Positions 43,521 through 52,815 are shown, counted from the stretch's first letter. The stretch: 64,000 bases of DNA from Novosphingobium sp. G106 (GCF_019075875.1 NZ_JAHOOZ010000001.1:1178001-1242000); one strand, 5' to 3'. Translations and numbers: made by a program. The notes: generated from the letters alone by a model not told the origin.

Positions 43521-44167
43521 GGCGCAGACGCATTGCCTCCAGTACCTTGAGCTTGGTTTCCTCGGACGTCCCGGCGGCGTCGATGACCGCATGGCGCTCA
43601 GGATCGCGCGCGGCCTGATCTAGGTAAGATCTTCTGATCCGCTGGTGAAAATCGAGGTCCAGGGTTTCGAACCGGCCCTCATCAGTGTTGCTCGACTGAA
43701 GTCGCCGACGGCTGCGCTCCAATCCAACCTCGACGTCGAGATCAAGGATGATGGTGAGATCGGGCCACAACGGGCCGACAACCTGTTCGTGCAAACTGCG
43801 AATGAATTCTTCTGACATGCCCCGGCCTGCGCCCTGATAGGCTATTGTCGATCCGATGAAGCGATCGGACACGACGATCTTTCCATCCGACAGTGCTGGA
43901 CCGATAACGCGCCGGACGTGTTCGACACGCGCTGCTGTCATCAGCAGAAGTTCGGAACCGGGGTCCCAGGCATTATCGGTACCCGCAAGCAACAGCCCCC
44001 CTCAGAGCTTCGCCTTGGGCTGTGCCGCCGGGCTCCCGCGTCGTGACCAAGTCGAGTCCGGACTTCGTGAGCTCCTCGCGAAGATATTGCACGACACCGG
44101 TCTTGCCGCACCCGTCGACGCCCTCGACCGATGCGAAGAACCCAGTCGCACGAGGTCTAACCGACAT
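43513..44167 (-). pseudogene. tmk: Thymidylate kinase, one-base frameshift
   Basis: dTMP kinase, essential for DNA synthesis. N-terminal part: P-loop EGVDGCGKT and [15 protein letters not shown]. After a run of six C (43996-44001) the frame shifts; with five it joins as [20 protein letters not shown] and continues with [17 protein letters not shown] (DRx motif), the Arg-rich LID (GLERSRRRL) and ends [13 protein letters not shown]. The restored protein is about 217 aa, full length. The DxxG and LID sequence differ from what I expect in sphingomonads, so it may be a foreign copy that replaced the remnant at 10.3 kb. As an essential gene, a sequencing error is likely. GTG 44170 is also possible as start. 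Confidence 0.82.
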
Positions 44168-44170
44168 CAC

Positions 44171-44303
44171 TGAACCTTCTCAAATGAGACGCTAGGGAGT
44201 CTCGTGACTGATAGTAGGGCCGATCCGTCGAGGTACCGGGAGAAATGAGACTGCCCTCGGGGGGAGATAACTCCTGCTTCGAGCGCGATGAAACGTCCCT
44301 GCA
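44171..44303. other. Space between D,D-carboxypeptidase gene and tmk, with hairpin
   Basis: No gene is supported in these 133 bp. A hairpin with arms GAGAC (44186-44190) and GTCTC (44199-44203) and an 8-base loop lies after the carboxypeptidase stop on the minus strand. There is no T run, so it is a weak terminator or pause candidate. No repeat shared with the left edge of the accessory block was found by eye. Confidence 0.35.
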
Positions 44304-45452
44304 TCATGAGAACAACCCTGCAACACCGTTGATCAGCCGGTCAATGGGGCCGGCCTTGCCGACAGCCGCGCCGGCGAATAGCGGCAAGCGGCTTGGAGGT
44401 CCCTCGCCCGCGTGGATTTCGAGCTCGGCAACCTTGGCGCCCTTGGCGATCGGCGCGACCAGCGGACCATCGTAGGTCACCTTGAGCGTGATCGGCCCGG
44501 TCTCGCCCTTGGGCAGTACCGCAGCGACGACGCGATCGGCGACAAGCGCGACTTGCCGTGCATCGCCACCTTGGACACGGGCTTGCGCCACGGTTTTGTT
44601 TGAGGCGAACAGCGGCCGCGCCTGCCATTCGGCGAAACCCCACTCAAGCAAAGCGCGCGAGGCAGCGGCGCGCTCGGCCTCGCTGTGCGCACCGGCGACG
44701 ACCATCATCAGCCGCCGTCCGTCTCGCTCGGCCGAGCCGAGGAAGTTGTACCCCGCTTCGCTGGTGTGCCCGGTCTTGATCCCGTCGGCCCCGCGCACCA
44801 CGCCGACGGTGGGATCGTGGCTTTCTTGAGTGACGCCGTTCCAGGTCATGCGCTTCTGGCCGAAATAGCGGCGGTAGAGCTGTGGATGGCGGGTGACCAG
44901 CGCTTCGCCCAGCGTGACGAGGTCGCGCGCGGTCACATAGGTCGCGCCCTGATCGGGCCAGCCGTTAGGCGTGGCGAAATGGCTGTTCGTCATGCCGAGC
45001 TGCTGCGCCTGGGTGTTCATCAGTGCACACCAGCGCGCGGCGTCGGCCGCATAGCTTTCGGCCAGCACCACCGAAGCGTCGTTGGCCGAAACCGTGGCAA
45101 TGCCGTGCAGCAGCGTATCGGCATCGATTACCGTGCCGCCGGTCAGGTAGAGGCTGGTACCGCGCCCGTTCCAAAGGCGAGCGGTCTCATCCTTGACGGT
45201 GAACGGTTGGGTCATGGCTAGCCGGCCCTTGGCTATTTCTTCAAAGGCGACATAGGCAGTCATCACCTTGGTCGTCGATGCGGGCAGAAAGCGCCGGTCG
45301 GGCGCGCGCGCATAGAGCGTCCTGCCCGAGTTTACGTCGATCAGCAGGCCGACCGGAACATTGGCCATTTCGACGGGCGGTGCGGGTGTGCCGGCAGTGA
45401 CTGGCCCGGCGATCAGCGCCAGGAGGGAGAGGACTGCCGGTATAGGTCGCAA
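44304..45452 (-). CDS. D-alanyl-D-alanine carboxypeptidase (PBP5/6 type)
   Basis: 382-aa exported peptidase that trims the terminal D-Ala of peptidoglycan stems. A signal peptide (MRPIPAVLSLLALIAGPVTA) is followed by the three penicillin-binding motifs: STTK (ASTTKVMTAY) near residue 58, SxN in SANDAS near 115 and KTG in GIKTGHTSEAGYNF near 220. A C-terminal beta domain and amphipathic helix (PIDRLINGVAGLF) that anchors to the membrane follow. It lies between rlpA (51 bp before) and tmk, as in other sphingomonads. Confidence 0.92.
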   Translation of the reverse strand: MRPIPAVLSLLALIAGPVTAGTPAPPVEMANVPVGLLIDVNSGRTLYARAPDRRFLPASTTKVMTAYVAFEEIAKGRLAMTQPFTVKDETARLWNGRGTSLYLTGGTVIDADTLLHGIATVSANDASVVLAESYAADAARWCALMNTQAQQLGMTNSHFATPNGWPDQGATYVTARDLVTLGEALVTRHPQLYRRYFGQKRMTWNGVTQESHDPTVGVVRGADGIKTGHTSEAGYNFLGSAERDGRRLMMVVAGAHSEAERAAASRALLEWGFAEWQARPLFASNKTVAQARVQGGDARQVALVADRVVAAVLPKGETGPITLKVTYDGPLVAPIAKGAKVAELEIHAGEGPPSRLPLFAGAAVGKAGPIDRLINGVAGLFS

Positions 45453-45503
45453 GTGGTACGCTCCCGCCGCGGGTGGATGTCCTCCCGCGCGGGGCGATTT
45501 CAG

Positions 45504-46598
45504 TCAGTCGGCGCGCTGGATTCGTGCGTCGCTATAGCCTGCGCCCTTGGCCTTCGCCAGCGCGGCCTCGGCTTCTGCACGGGTCGCGAAGGGCCCGAGG
45601 CGGACCCGCCAGAGCCGGCCGGCGGCACTGGCTTGGCCGCCGAGCTTGCTCGCGACCGAATTGGCGCTGGCCTGGACCGAGAAGGCGGCGACCTGGACGA
45701 CCAGCGAACCTTGCGCGGCCGCGTGGGCCGCAGGTGCTGCGGCGGGGCGCGGCGTGGCTAGCGGGGCTGGCGCTGCGGCAGACTTCGGCATGGGAGCCGG
45801 TTTTGGCGCGGGGGTGGCGACCGAATGCGGTGCGGGTGCAGCGGCGGGTTTCGCTGCTGGAGTAGGCTTCGGTCCCGGCGTTACGGTCGGATGCGGCGCA
45901 GATGTCTGGGCTGGGGCGGCCCCGGGCTTCGCGGTTGGCACGGGCTTCGGCGCAGCAGCAGTACTGGCGACCGGGCTTGGGATCGCTGCCGTCGTCGGAG
46001 CCGCGCCTGGCAGCGCGACCGGCTTGGGCGAAAGCACCGCCGTGCCGCTGCTGAGCTTGCGGTTGAGCGCGTCGAGCAGGCCCTTGGGTGTCTCCATACG
46101 CTCGGGCGCACGACCGCCGGCACGCAGCATCGCGCGTTCCTGCTCGGGCGGATTGACACGGCGCACGCGCACCGCGGGCTTAGTCTCACCGGCAATGCCG
46201 AGCTGCGCGGCGGCGCCAGGCGACAGCTCAATAAGCTGATCGTTCATCGGCCCGCGGCGCTCGACGCGCACGAGGATGGTCTTGCCGCTGGTCAGCGCAG
46301 TGACCTCGGCATAGCTCGGCAGCGGCAGCGTCTTGTGCGCGGCGGAGACCGTCATGCCGCCGCCCTGGCTAATATCCGCATAACCCACGGCGTCGTAGTT
46401 GAGCCGGTCCTCAGGGGTATAGGTAGTGCTGCCGACCTGGAATGCGGGGCCGACCACGACCGGATAGTCCGCGGCGGGACCATTGGCGGGAACGGGGGCT
46501 GCAGGACGGTCCTTGGCCCAGGCTTCCACTCCACCGCCGGCGATAGCCGCGATCAGGACGAGCGAAAGCGCATGGTTAACGGGCAATCTCATCTGCAA
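45504..46598 (-). CDS. rlpA: RlpA-family septal ring protein with SPOR domain
   Basis: 364-aa exported protein. Signal peptide at residues 1-28; a double-psi beta-barrel of RlpA type at about 55-155 (MTVSAAHKTLPLPSYAEVTA, RVERRGPMNDQ, ELSPGAAAQLG); a long Ala/Pro linker (about 195-285); and a C-terminal SPOR domain (VVQVAAFSVQASANSVASKL to RLGPFATRAEAEAAL) that binds denuded peptidoglycan at the septum. The usual VNDRGP motif reads VERRGP, so transglycosylase activity is uncertain. The start overlaps the lytic transglycosylase gene by 23 bases. A nearby ATG at 46592 is an alternative start. Confidence 0.85.
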   Translation of the reverse strand: MQMRLPVNHALSLVLIAAIAGGGVEAWAKDRPAAPVPANGPAADYPVVVGPAFQVGSTTYTPEDRLNYDAVGYADISQGGGMTVSAAHKTLPLPSYAEVTALTSGKTILVRVERRGPMNDQLIELSPGAAAQLGIAGETKPAVRVRRVNPPEQERAMLRAGGRAPERMETPKGLLDALNRKLSSGTAVLSPKPVALPGAAPTTAAIPSPVASTAAAPKPVPTAKPGAAPAQTSAPHPTVTPGPKPTPAAKPAAAPAPHSVATPAPKPAPMPKSAAAPAPLATPRPAAAPAAHAAAQGSLVVQVAAFSVQASANSVASKLGGQASAAGRLWRVRLGPFATRAEAEAALAKAKGAGYSDARIQRAD

Positions 46599-47610
46599 GC
46601 AACCCCACCGACAAAGCGTAGTAGTTCGAGCAGTTGTATTGCAGGATAACCCTATAATTCCCGGTTAATAGGTAAGCCGGCGTGCCGGCGCCGTCGGGCT
46701 GGAACAGCGCCGCCAGGGTATCGTCGCGGATGCCGGCGAGCGGCGTCACCCCCAACCGCCGCCATTCGGATACGGTCTTCCAGGCCGAATGGCGGGCATA
46801 AACCGCCGGGCAGGTCGGCGAGACCATGCGGTTGCGGACCTGCGACCAGTCGAACCCGGCGGGCACGGCGGCGCTCACCCCCCAGGGATCGCCAGTGCGC
46901 CAGCCCGCCTTGCGGAAATAGTTGGCGATCGAAGCGAGCGTATCGGCGCGGCTGTACCAGATGTCGCGGTCGCCATCGCCGTCGCCATCGACCGCGGTGG
47001 TCAGATAGACGCTGGGGAGGAACTGCGGATTGCCGAAGGCCCCTGCCCAGCTTCCCTTGAGCCGCTCGCGCGGTACGCCGCGGTCGGCCATCTTGAGCAC
47101 GGCGATGAATTCGCCGGCGAACAGGTCGCGGCGGCGGCCTTCGTAGGCCAGCGTCGCCAGCGAGCGCGCGAGGTCGAAGTCACCGGTGTAGCCGCCGTAA
47201 TGCGTCTCGTGCCCCCAGATCGACAGCAGGATCTTGCCGGGCACGCCATAGGTCGCCTCGATCCGCGGCAGGAGTCCCGCAACCTGTTGCATCATGTCGC
47301 GGCCCTGGGCGATGCGGCCTGCATCGACGTGCTGGCGGCGATAGGGCGCGAAGGGCGACGGCGTCGACGAAGGCGGCCCGCCCGGCTGTGCCCGATCGAG
47401 CTGCACGACGCGCGGATTGAGCGTCAGCCCATAGGTCATTCGCTGAATCGTCGCCTCGCTCACCCCTTCGGCGCGGGCGCGGGCGGAGAGCAGCTGGAGA
47501 TAGGCCTGAAAGCCGGCGTCCTCGCTGGTCTGCGCCATGGCGGGCGACGCGAGCAGCGCCGCGGCCAGCGCGAAGGGAACGGCGAGGCGGGAGAAGCGGC
47601 GGAGATTCAT
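46576..47610 (-). CDS. mltB: Lytic murein transglycosylase (MltB/SltB type)
   Basis: 344-aa exported enzyme that cleaves peptidoglycan glycan strands to form 1,6-anhydromuramyl ends. The signal peptide runs MNLRRFSRLAVPFALAAALL to SPAMA before QTSEDAGF. The catalytic Glu is in ILLSIWGHETHYGGYTGDF near residue 130; WAGAFGNPQFLPSVYL and DGDGDGDRDIWYSRAD further identify family SLT_2. An upstream open frame reaches 48126 but overlaps another gene. It heads the leftward unit mltB-rlpA-dac-tmk. Confidence 0.92.
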   Translation of the reverse strand: MNLRRFSRLAVPFALAAALLASPAMAQTSEDAGFQAYLQLLSARARAEGVSEATIQRMTYGLTLNPRVVQLDRAQPGGPPSSTPSPFAPYRRQHVDAGRIAQGRDMMQQVAGLLPRIEATYGVPGKILLSIWGHETHYGGYTGDFDLARSLATLAYEGRRRDLFAGEFIAVLKMADRGVPRERLKGSWAGAFGNPQFLPSVYLTTAVDGDGDGDRDIWYSRADTLASIANYFRKAGWRTGDPWGVSAAVPAGFDWSQVRNRMVSPTCPAVYARHSAWKTVSEWRRLGVTPLAGIRDDTLAALFQPDGAGTPAYLLTGNYRVILQYNCSNYYALSVGLLADEIAR

Positions 47611-47707
47611 CACGCACGAATGTTGCACAGCGACAGGAACTTGTGAATGCCGGCTGGACCTTAGGGCTGTTGACGGACCGCCGTTTGCGGCAACCGGTCG
47701 CAGGCGC

Positions 47708-48229
47708 TCAGCCGTCTGCGAGCGCCTGGAAATGGCCGATACGTCCCGCCCGTGCATCGGTTCGCAGCGAATGAAGAATATGCTCGACGGGCACGTCGGG
47801 CGTGGTCTGCAGCACCAGCGGATTGCCGCCGCACCACTGGGTCCGGCAGATTCGGCGCGCGATCCGCCAGCCGGCAGGCGTGCGGACAAGGGCATCGTCG
47901 TACCAGCCGATAGATTCGAACATGTTGCCGCCTTCGGGCACCTCGCGGATGAAGCGGCCGTGGATATAGCTGAGGCAGGTCGCCCTATCCTCCCCCACCA
48001 GCGCGACATGGTGTCCGCGCGTCGCGTGCTGGGTCGAGGCGAAAGGCTCGTGGATCGCGGCGAAGGCCTGCTTGAGCGGCGCCAGCCCCTGCCAGACCGC
48101 CGGAGCGCCGAAATCGGCCTCGACATCGTCGGTGAAAATCCGGTCGAACAGGTGCCACTGCTGGGAATCGACTGCGATCGGGTAGAAATTGATCAGGTTG
48201 ACGATCTCGGCGATCTGCTCTGCGGCCAT
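47708..48229 (-). CDS. SnoaL-like (NTF2-fold) protein
   Basis: 173-aa protein of the SnoaL-like 4 family: EIVNLINFYPIAVDSQQWHLF near residue 10, IFTDDVEADFG near 30, ATRGHHVALVGED near 70 and GWRIARRICRTQWCGG near 125. These are the helix and beta-sheet signatures of NTF2-fold dehydratase, hydratase or isomerase-like proteins; no catalytic role is assigned. It lies between mltB and the tRNA-Ser gene, alone in its unit, and is outside the accessory block. Relation to the SnoaL gene at 26.7 kb is at fold level only. Confidence 0.83.
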   Translation of the reverse strand: MAAEQIAEIVNLINFYPIAVDSQQWHLFDRIFTDDVEADFGAPAVWQGLAPLKQAFAAIHEPFASTQHATRGHHVALVGEDRATCLSYIHGRFIREVPEGGNMFESIGWYDDALVRTPAGWRIARRICRTQWCGGNPLVLQTTPDVPVEHILHSLRTDARAGRIGHFQALADG

Positions 48230-48337
48230 AGCTTGTCCTCCCGGTTATGCGGTCAGCCTAGCTCAGGCTTCAGGCAAGGCAAACGACACCCCGCACGCTT
48301 GCGCTTTACGGCATTCCGGCTATGCGCCGACAGACAA

Positions 48338-48427
48338 GGACAGGTGGCCGAGTGGTTTAAGGCAGCGGTCTTGAAAACCGCCGTGGGTGCAAGCTCACCG
48401 TGGGTTCGAATCCCACCCTGTCCGCCA
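48338..48427 (+). tRNA. tRNA-Ser(UGA), CCA encoded
   Basis: 90-base serine-type tRNA with a long variable arm. The acceptor stem pairs GGACAGG (48338-48344) with CCTGTCC (48417-48423), the discriminator is G and CCA is encoded at 48425-48427. The anticodon stem GCGGT/ACCGC frames the loop CTTGAAA with anticodon TGA at 48372-48374. The T arm has GTGGGTTCGAATCCCAC. A TTGCGC ... TATGCG pair (48299-48326, spacing 16) may be its promoter. Confidence 0.97.
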
Positions 48428-48454
48428 ATCTTCCAAAGAAAGTCTTGGTTCAAG

Positions 48455-48476
48455 AAAACCCCCGCCGAAGCGGGGG
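48455..48476 (-). terminator. Strong hairpin with T run after the acidic repeat gene
   Basis: Read on the minus strand: CCCCCGC, loop TTCG, GCGGGGG, then TTTTCTTG. The 7-bp GC stem, UUCG loop and T run are textbook intrinsic-terminator features for the leftward gene ending at 48586. It lies 28 bases after the tRNA-Ser gene and could stop convergent transcription too. Confidence 0.75.
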
Positions 48477-48585
48477 CCAGAAGTCCAGGGGCCGTTTCTC
48501 ACAGTTGGCCGATTTCCCGCATCGGCATGGATTTAACGGGAGGCCGGTGGAATCCCTTTGTGGAAAACGCGCAGACGACCGGTTT

Positions 48586-49833
48586 TCAGGGGAGTAGCCA
48601 GGGCTCGGTCCGGACGGCGGCCTTCTTGGCCTTGTCGGTCTCCTCGGCCTCTTCCCTTTCGGGGCCTAGATCGAGCGCGTCACCCGGCTCGCCGGCAGTT
48701 CGCGTGATGCCGTCGAGAGCGAAGGCGGAGTCCGAAGAAGCCTCCTCCGGCATGGCCATGTCGAGATCGAGGTCGAGCGCGGTATCCGGTTCGGCTTCGG
48801 GCGGAGCGACAGCCATTTCCGAAGCCAGATCGAGGGGCATGTCCGTCCCGGTCTCGGCCTGGAGCGCAGCCATGTCCAATGTGAGGTCGTACTCGATGTA
48901 GTCCTCGGCCGCGGCCTGCATGGCTTCCATGTCCGGAGCGAGGCCCTGTGGAGCTTGCGGTCCCGGCTCGAGGGCCGAAGTTTCCGTCACGATTGGCGTG
49001 GCTTCGCGTTCGGGCGGCAGGTCGAGTGGGGCGTCCGGCTCGGCTTCAACCGCCATGCTGTCCCAGTCGGCCAGGTCGAGCATCGTTTCAGGCTCGGGTT
49101 CGGCCGGCGCGATTTCATCTTGGGCTGCGAGGTGCCAGGCGTCCTCGGGTTCGATGTCGACCGCGGCGGCTTCCATCGTAGGTATCAGGTCGAGCGGTGC
49201 CTCCTGCTCGGCCTCCGGTAGCGGTTGGAGTTCGTCGGCCGGCGCTTCCGCCTTGGGATTGCCCGTCGCGGGATCGATCTCCGCGCCGGTCGCTGCGACA
49301 GCGGCGAAAGCCTGGGCGACGAGTACGCGCACCTGCCCCGGCAGGCGGTTATAGGCGCGGAAGAGGCTGGCGACAGCGGCCTCATCGGGCGAGACGGTGC
49401 GCGCCGAAGGGCCTCCGCGGATCGTCGTCACGGCGGCACGGACCTGAGCTTTCGACAGGCGGTCGCGCTCGGCCAGGTCGAGCAGCATGTCGGCGGCGTT
49501 CGGTGACAGCGCGGAGGCCTCGGCATGGTGAGACCAGCTCAGGTGCTCCCGCCGGCGGGAAGGCTCGAAAGCACGACAGACCGAGGCGATGTTTGCCAGG
49601 GTCTTGAATTCCTTGCCGAAAAGCCCCCTCGCTGCGAGCCGCGCTCGCTCGCCGTAGCGATGATGCCCGGCCGCCCACCAATCGCCGATCCACCAGTTCA
49701 GCTTGCGGGCCCGGTTGGCCAGCTCCGCGCCGATCTCTTCCCACTGCTCGAAAGTCAGCGATTCGGGCAGGCTCAGGCTCGTGCTGGTCGCTTCGGGCAG
49801 CGCGTCGGGGTAGGCGGTGACGACCGAATTCAT
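48586..49833 (-). CDS. Protein with ParB/KorB-like N-terminus and acidic LDL repeats
   Basis: 415-aa protein I do not recognise as a named gene. Residues about 25-140 resemble a plasmid- or phage-type DNA-binding domain: SFEQW-like start, WWIGDWWAAGHHRYGE, then EFKTLANIASVCRAFEPSRR and LSWSHHAEASALSP. From about 215 to the end it is very acidic, without Cys, and built of imperfect units carrying (P)LDL: APLDLI, TMLDLAD, APLDLPP, MPLDLAS, TALDLDLD, DALDLGP. The start ATG at 49833 is preferred to a frame opening at 49869. It stands alone, near tRNA-Ser and before a strong terminator. The tail may be a flexible docking or phase-forming region (inference). Function unknown. Confidence 0.7.
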   Translation of the reverse strand: MNSVVTAYPDALPEATSTSLSLPESLTFEQWEEIGAELANRARKLNWWIGDWWAAGHHRYGERARLAARGLFGKEFKTLANIASVCRAFEPSRRREHLSWSHHAEASALSPNAADMLLDLAERDRLSKAQVRAAVTTIRGGPSARTVSPDEAAVASLFRAYNRLPGQVRVLVAQAFAAVAATGAEIDPATGNPKAEAPADELQPLPEAEQEAPLDLIPTMEAAAVDIEPEDAWHLAAQDEIAPAEPEPETMLDLADWDSMAVEAEPDAPLDLPPEREATPIVTETSALEPGPQAPQGLAPDMEAMQAAAEDYIEYDLTLDMAALQAETGTDMPLDLASEMAVAPPEAEPDTALDLDLDMAMPEEASSDSAFALDGITRTAGEPGDALDLGPEREEAEETDKAKKAAVRTEPWLLP

Positions 49834-49920
49834 GAGATCAATTGTGCCACAAGCGGATCGGCATGACAATTTCGGACAATTGCGTGGTCTGGGAACTGGC
49901 CAACCATATCTGATCCGGGA

Positions 49921-52416
49921 TCATACCGGCCGGTCGAGCGTCTCGCGGACCTTCTCGGCAAGCTGGCGCCGCGAATAGGGTTTCGCGAGCAGCGCCACGC
50001 CATCGATCAGGCGTCCGTTCTCCATAAGCATCTCGTTAGAATAGCCCGACGAGAACAGCACGCGCAGCCTGGGCCAGGCTGCGGTCGCCTTTTCGGCGAG
50101 CTGGCGGCCGTTCATCCCGCCCGGCATCATTACATCGGTGAACAGGAGCGCTATGTCGCAGCGCTCCTCCAGAATGGCGAGCGCGCGCGGGCCGTCCGCT
50201 GCCTCGACGATTTCGTAGCCGAGCCCCCTGAGCTGGATACCGACGTGCTGGCGCACGAGATCGTCGTCCTCGACCAACAGGACGGTTTCGGTGCCGCGCT
50301 GCGCTGCACTCTTGGCCGCCGGGTCCGCGACCAGATCCTGCACCTGGCCGGCCGGCAGGTAGAACGAGAAGGTCGCGCCCTTCCCTTCCTCGGTCTCGAC
50401 CTCGATGTAGCCTTGCGATTGCTTGACGAAGCCATAGACCATGCTGAGGCCGAGCCCGGTGCCGCGGCCCGCTTCCTTGGTCGTGAAGAACGGCTCGAAG
50501 ATGTGGCGAACAACATCGGCCGGAATGCCTGTCCCGGTGTCGCTGACCCGCACCACGACGAAATCGCCCGATCGCGCGCCCGAATGGCTGCGCACAAAAT
50601 CATCGTCGAAAGTGGCATTGGCCGTGCTGATCTTGAGGTGGCCGCCATTTGGCATGGCGTCTCGCGCATTGAGACAGAGATTGAGGATCGCCGCCTCGGT
50701 CTGGCTGCGATCGGCAAAAGCGAGCCTGAGACCGGGCGTCTTCTCTATCGAGAACTTCAGGTTGGCGCCCAAGGTCCGGCGAATCAGCGCCTCACTGCCC
50801 TCGAGCAGTTGATTGACGTCGAAAGCGCGGGGCGAAAGCGGCTGCCGGCGGGCGAAAGCCAGCAGGTGACGGGTCAGTTCGCCGGCGCGCTCTGCGGTGT
50901 CGAGAATGAGGTCGGCAAGTTCCCGTTCGTCGGGGTCGTCCAGTTCTTCCGCCAGGGCCTCGCTGCTGCCGATGATCACCGTCAGCAGATTATTGAAATC
51001 ATGCGCGATTCCACCCGTCAGCTGGCCAACGGCATCGAGCCGCTGGACGACGTAGAGCTGGTCCTGCAGCGCCTTGCGTTCGGTCACGTCCTCGATCATC
51101 ACCAGAAAGCGCTCGCCGTCGGCCCCGGGCATGGTGATGCGCGTGACCGCCATGTTGACCCACACGCGTAGACCGTCGGCGCGGAGATAGGCCTTCTCCT
51201 CCTGGAACTCGGGCGCATCGCCGTTCAGGAAAGGCGCGGCTCGCGCGAGCTCATCGGCAAGAGTCTCAGGCGGGGTGATGTCCATCCAGGTCTTTTCCAT
51301 CAGTTCCTCGGCCGTCCTGCCGATGATCTCCTGGAACTTGGAGTTGAGGCTGACATAGCGTTGCGTTTCGGCATCCATGAGCGCGATGCCGAGCGGCGCG
51401 CGTTCGAAGATGGCGCGGAAGCGCTGTTCGGACTGGCGCAGTATCTCCTGGTTCATGCGGATGGCGGCCTCGCTGTCGGCCAGCTGGGTTGCGCGCCGTT
51501 CGGCCGAAGCAAGGGCTGCGGCGAGTGCGGTGTCGGTCGCCTTCTGTTGTGCACGCGCGACTGCGACGGGCAGGCTGATCAGGATTGCAGCGTCGAAGAA
51601 CAGCGCGAGATAGATGCCTACGGCGTCGGGGGGATAACCTGCATTCATCAGCCTCGTGGCAATGCCGGGGGTCGAAACCGACAGGAGCGCGCCGAGGACG
51701 TTGTTCAGCAGGGAACCGATGCCCGCGCCGAACAGGCCATACCGCCAGGCGAGCATCATCAGCGGCGGCATGACCAGATAAATGATGTCGAACGCGAGCG
51801 GACCATAAATCGCCACGCCGAGTGCCGCGACGATGCCGAGCAGGCCAAAGCCCAGCGCATCGAAACGAACCAACGCCTCCGCCCGGGCGCTGGTGATCGC
51901 CAGCAACGGCAGCGACAATACGAACAGTCCGAGCGTGCACGAGATGAACCAGAACGGCATGGAGTCCGGCAGCAGGTCGGGGCCGGCCCCGAGGATCGAG
52001 CCCAGCCATAGCGCCATGCATTTCAGCGCAGTCGCCGGCAGGCTGAGCGCGCAAAGCCAGCCCAGCTGGCGGCCCTGAAGAAGGTCGAAATAGGGGCCGA
52101 ACCGGGCGCGCAGCACTCCCGCGAGAAAGAGATATTGTGCGACGTTGCTGACGCTGAAGAGGACGTTGATGACGAGGTGGCCCGGGCGGAAGACTACCGT
52201 TGCGGCCAGATTGCCGAGAAAGGCGCAGCAGATCAGGAGCGGCCAATGGTCCCGAGGCGTGCGGAGCAGCACAGCCAGGGCTATGCCGTTGGCGAGCCAG
52301 AATCCGATGGAGCGATCGATCCGCAGGTAGGCCAGGCAGATATTCACGGCGAGGTACATCGTCAGCCCCAGTCCAAGGGCCGATGCGACCCGGATGGCTG
52401 CCGCCTTATCAATCAT
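49921..52416 (-). CDS. MASE1 hybrid sensor histidine kinase with receiver domain
   Basis: 831-aa membrane sensor. Residues about 1-290 are a MASE1-like domain with 7-8 membrane helices (GLGLTMYLAVNICLAYLRID, GFWLANGIALAVLL, ISCTLGLFVLSLPLL). A coiled linker and a PAS/PAC domain (about 325-450: RFRAIFERAPLGIALMDAE) follow, then HisKA with GGIAHDFNNLLTVIIG near 470, an ATPase with DTGTGIPADV and GTGLGLSMVYGF, and a C-terminal receiver (VLLVEDDDLVRQHV, Asp in LLFTDVMMPGGMNG). It is solitary, so its output partner is unknown. The receiver may act as phosphate sink or phosphorelay. Confidence 0.9.
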   Translation of the reverse strand: MIDKAAAIRVASALGLGLTMYLAVNICLAYLRIDRSIGFWLANGIALAVLLRTPRDHWPLLICCAFLGNLAATVVFRPGHLVINVLFSVSNVAQYLFLAGVLRARFGPYFDLLQGRQLGWLCALSLPATALKCMALWLGSILGAGPDLLPDSMPFWFISCTLGLFVLSLPLLAITSARAEALVRFDALGFGLLGIVAALGVAIYGPLAFDIIYLVMPPLMMLAWRYGLFGAGIGSLLNNVLGALLSVSTPGIATRLMNAGYPPDAVGIYLALFFDAAILISLPVAVARAQQKATDTALAAALASAERRATQLADSEAAIRMNQEILRQSEQRFRAIFERAPLGIALMDAETQRYVSLNSKFQEIIGRTAEELMEKTWMDITPPETLADELARAAPFLNGDAPEFQEEKAYLRADGLRVWVNMAVTRITMPGADGERFLVMIEDVTERKALQDQLYVVQRLDAVGQLTGGIAHDFNNLLTVIIGSSEALAEELDDPDERELADLILDTAERAGELTRHLLAFARRQPLSPRAFDVNQLLEGSEALIRRTLGANLKFSIEKTPGLRLAFADRSQTEAAILNLCLNARDAMPNGGHLKISTANATFDDDFVRSHSGARSGDFVVVRVSDTGTGIPADVVRHIFEPFFTTKEAGRGTGLGLSMVYGFVKQSQGYIEVETEEGKGATFSFYLPAGQVQDLVADPAAKSAAQRGTETVLLVEDDDLVRQHVGIQLRGLGYEIVEAADGPRALAILEERCDIALLFTDVMMPGGMNGRQLAEKATAAWPRLRVLFSSGYSNEMLMENGRLIDGVALLAKPYSRRQLAEKVRETLDRPV

Positions 52417-52815
52417 GACGTGTGGCCCGCATGGAGCACCCGGGATATCTCCTGGTTAGGACAAGCGAGAAGTTTTCGGCAGGTTCGGTTTGCCGATATG
52501 CCCGACAGCGGGGTTTTCGATGCCGTTGCAGCGGTGATGCGGGTTCGACCGGTAAAGCGGGAGCGGGCCGAATTGGGAATCCGCAACGATCACGCGGCCG
52601 GTCCACTCAATGGGTAGATCGGGCTCGGGGACTCGCTTTCGGCCGAAAATCGTGGCCGCGCTACCATTCCGCCCTCCCTCTTCGATAGCGGGATTGAACG
52701 TGATGCTGGTCGCTTGGTCAACAGGGAAATCCGCCGATTTCAGTGGGGAGCATGCGAAAAGGCCGGCGCGCGAGCGCCGGCCTTCATTCGTAAGCCAGTG
52801 AGGCCCGCGGCCTCG
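52417..52815. other. 399-bp intergenic region
   Basis: No gene is supported. The left part holds the promoter region of the leftward hybrid kinase; the right end holds a strong hairpin at 52757-52784. Several open frames cross it, but they have no family likeness and poor codon pattern. No repeats or RNA gene were recognised. Confidence 0.5.
52757..52784 (-). terminator. Intrinsic terminator of the glycine-zipper gene
   Basis: Read on the minus strand: AAGGCCGGCGC, loop TCGC, GCGCCGGCCTT, then TTCGC. The 11-bp perfect stem with flanking A and T residues lies 32 bp after the stop of the leftward glycine-zipper gene. Because the flanks are symmetric it could also act on rightward transcripts. 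Confidence 0.75.
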
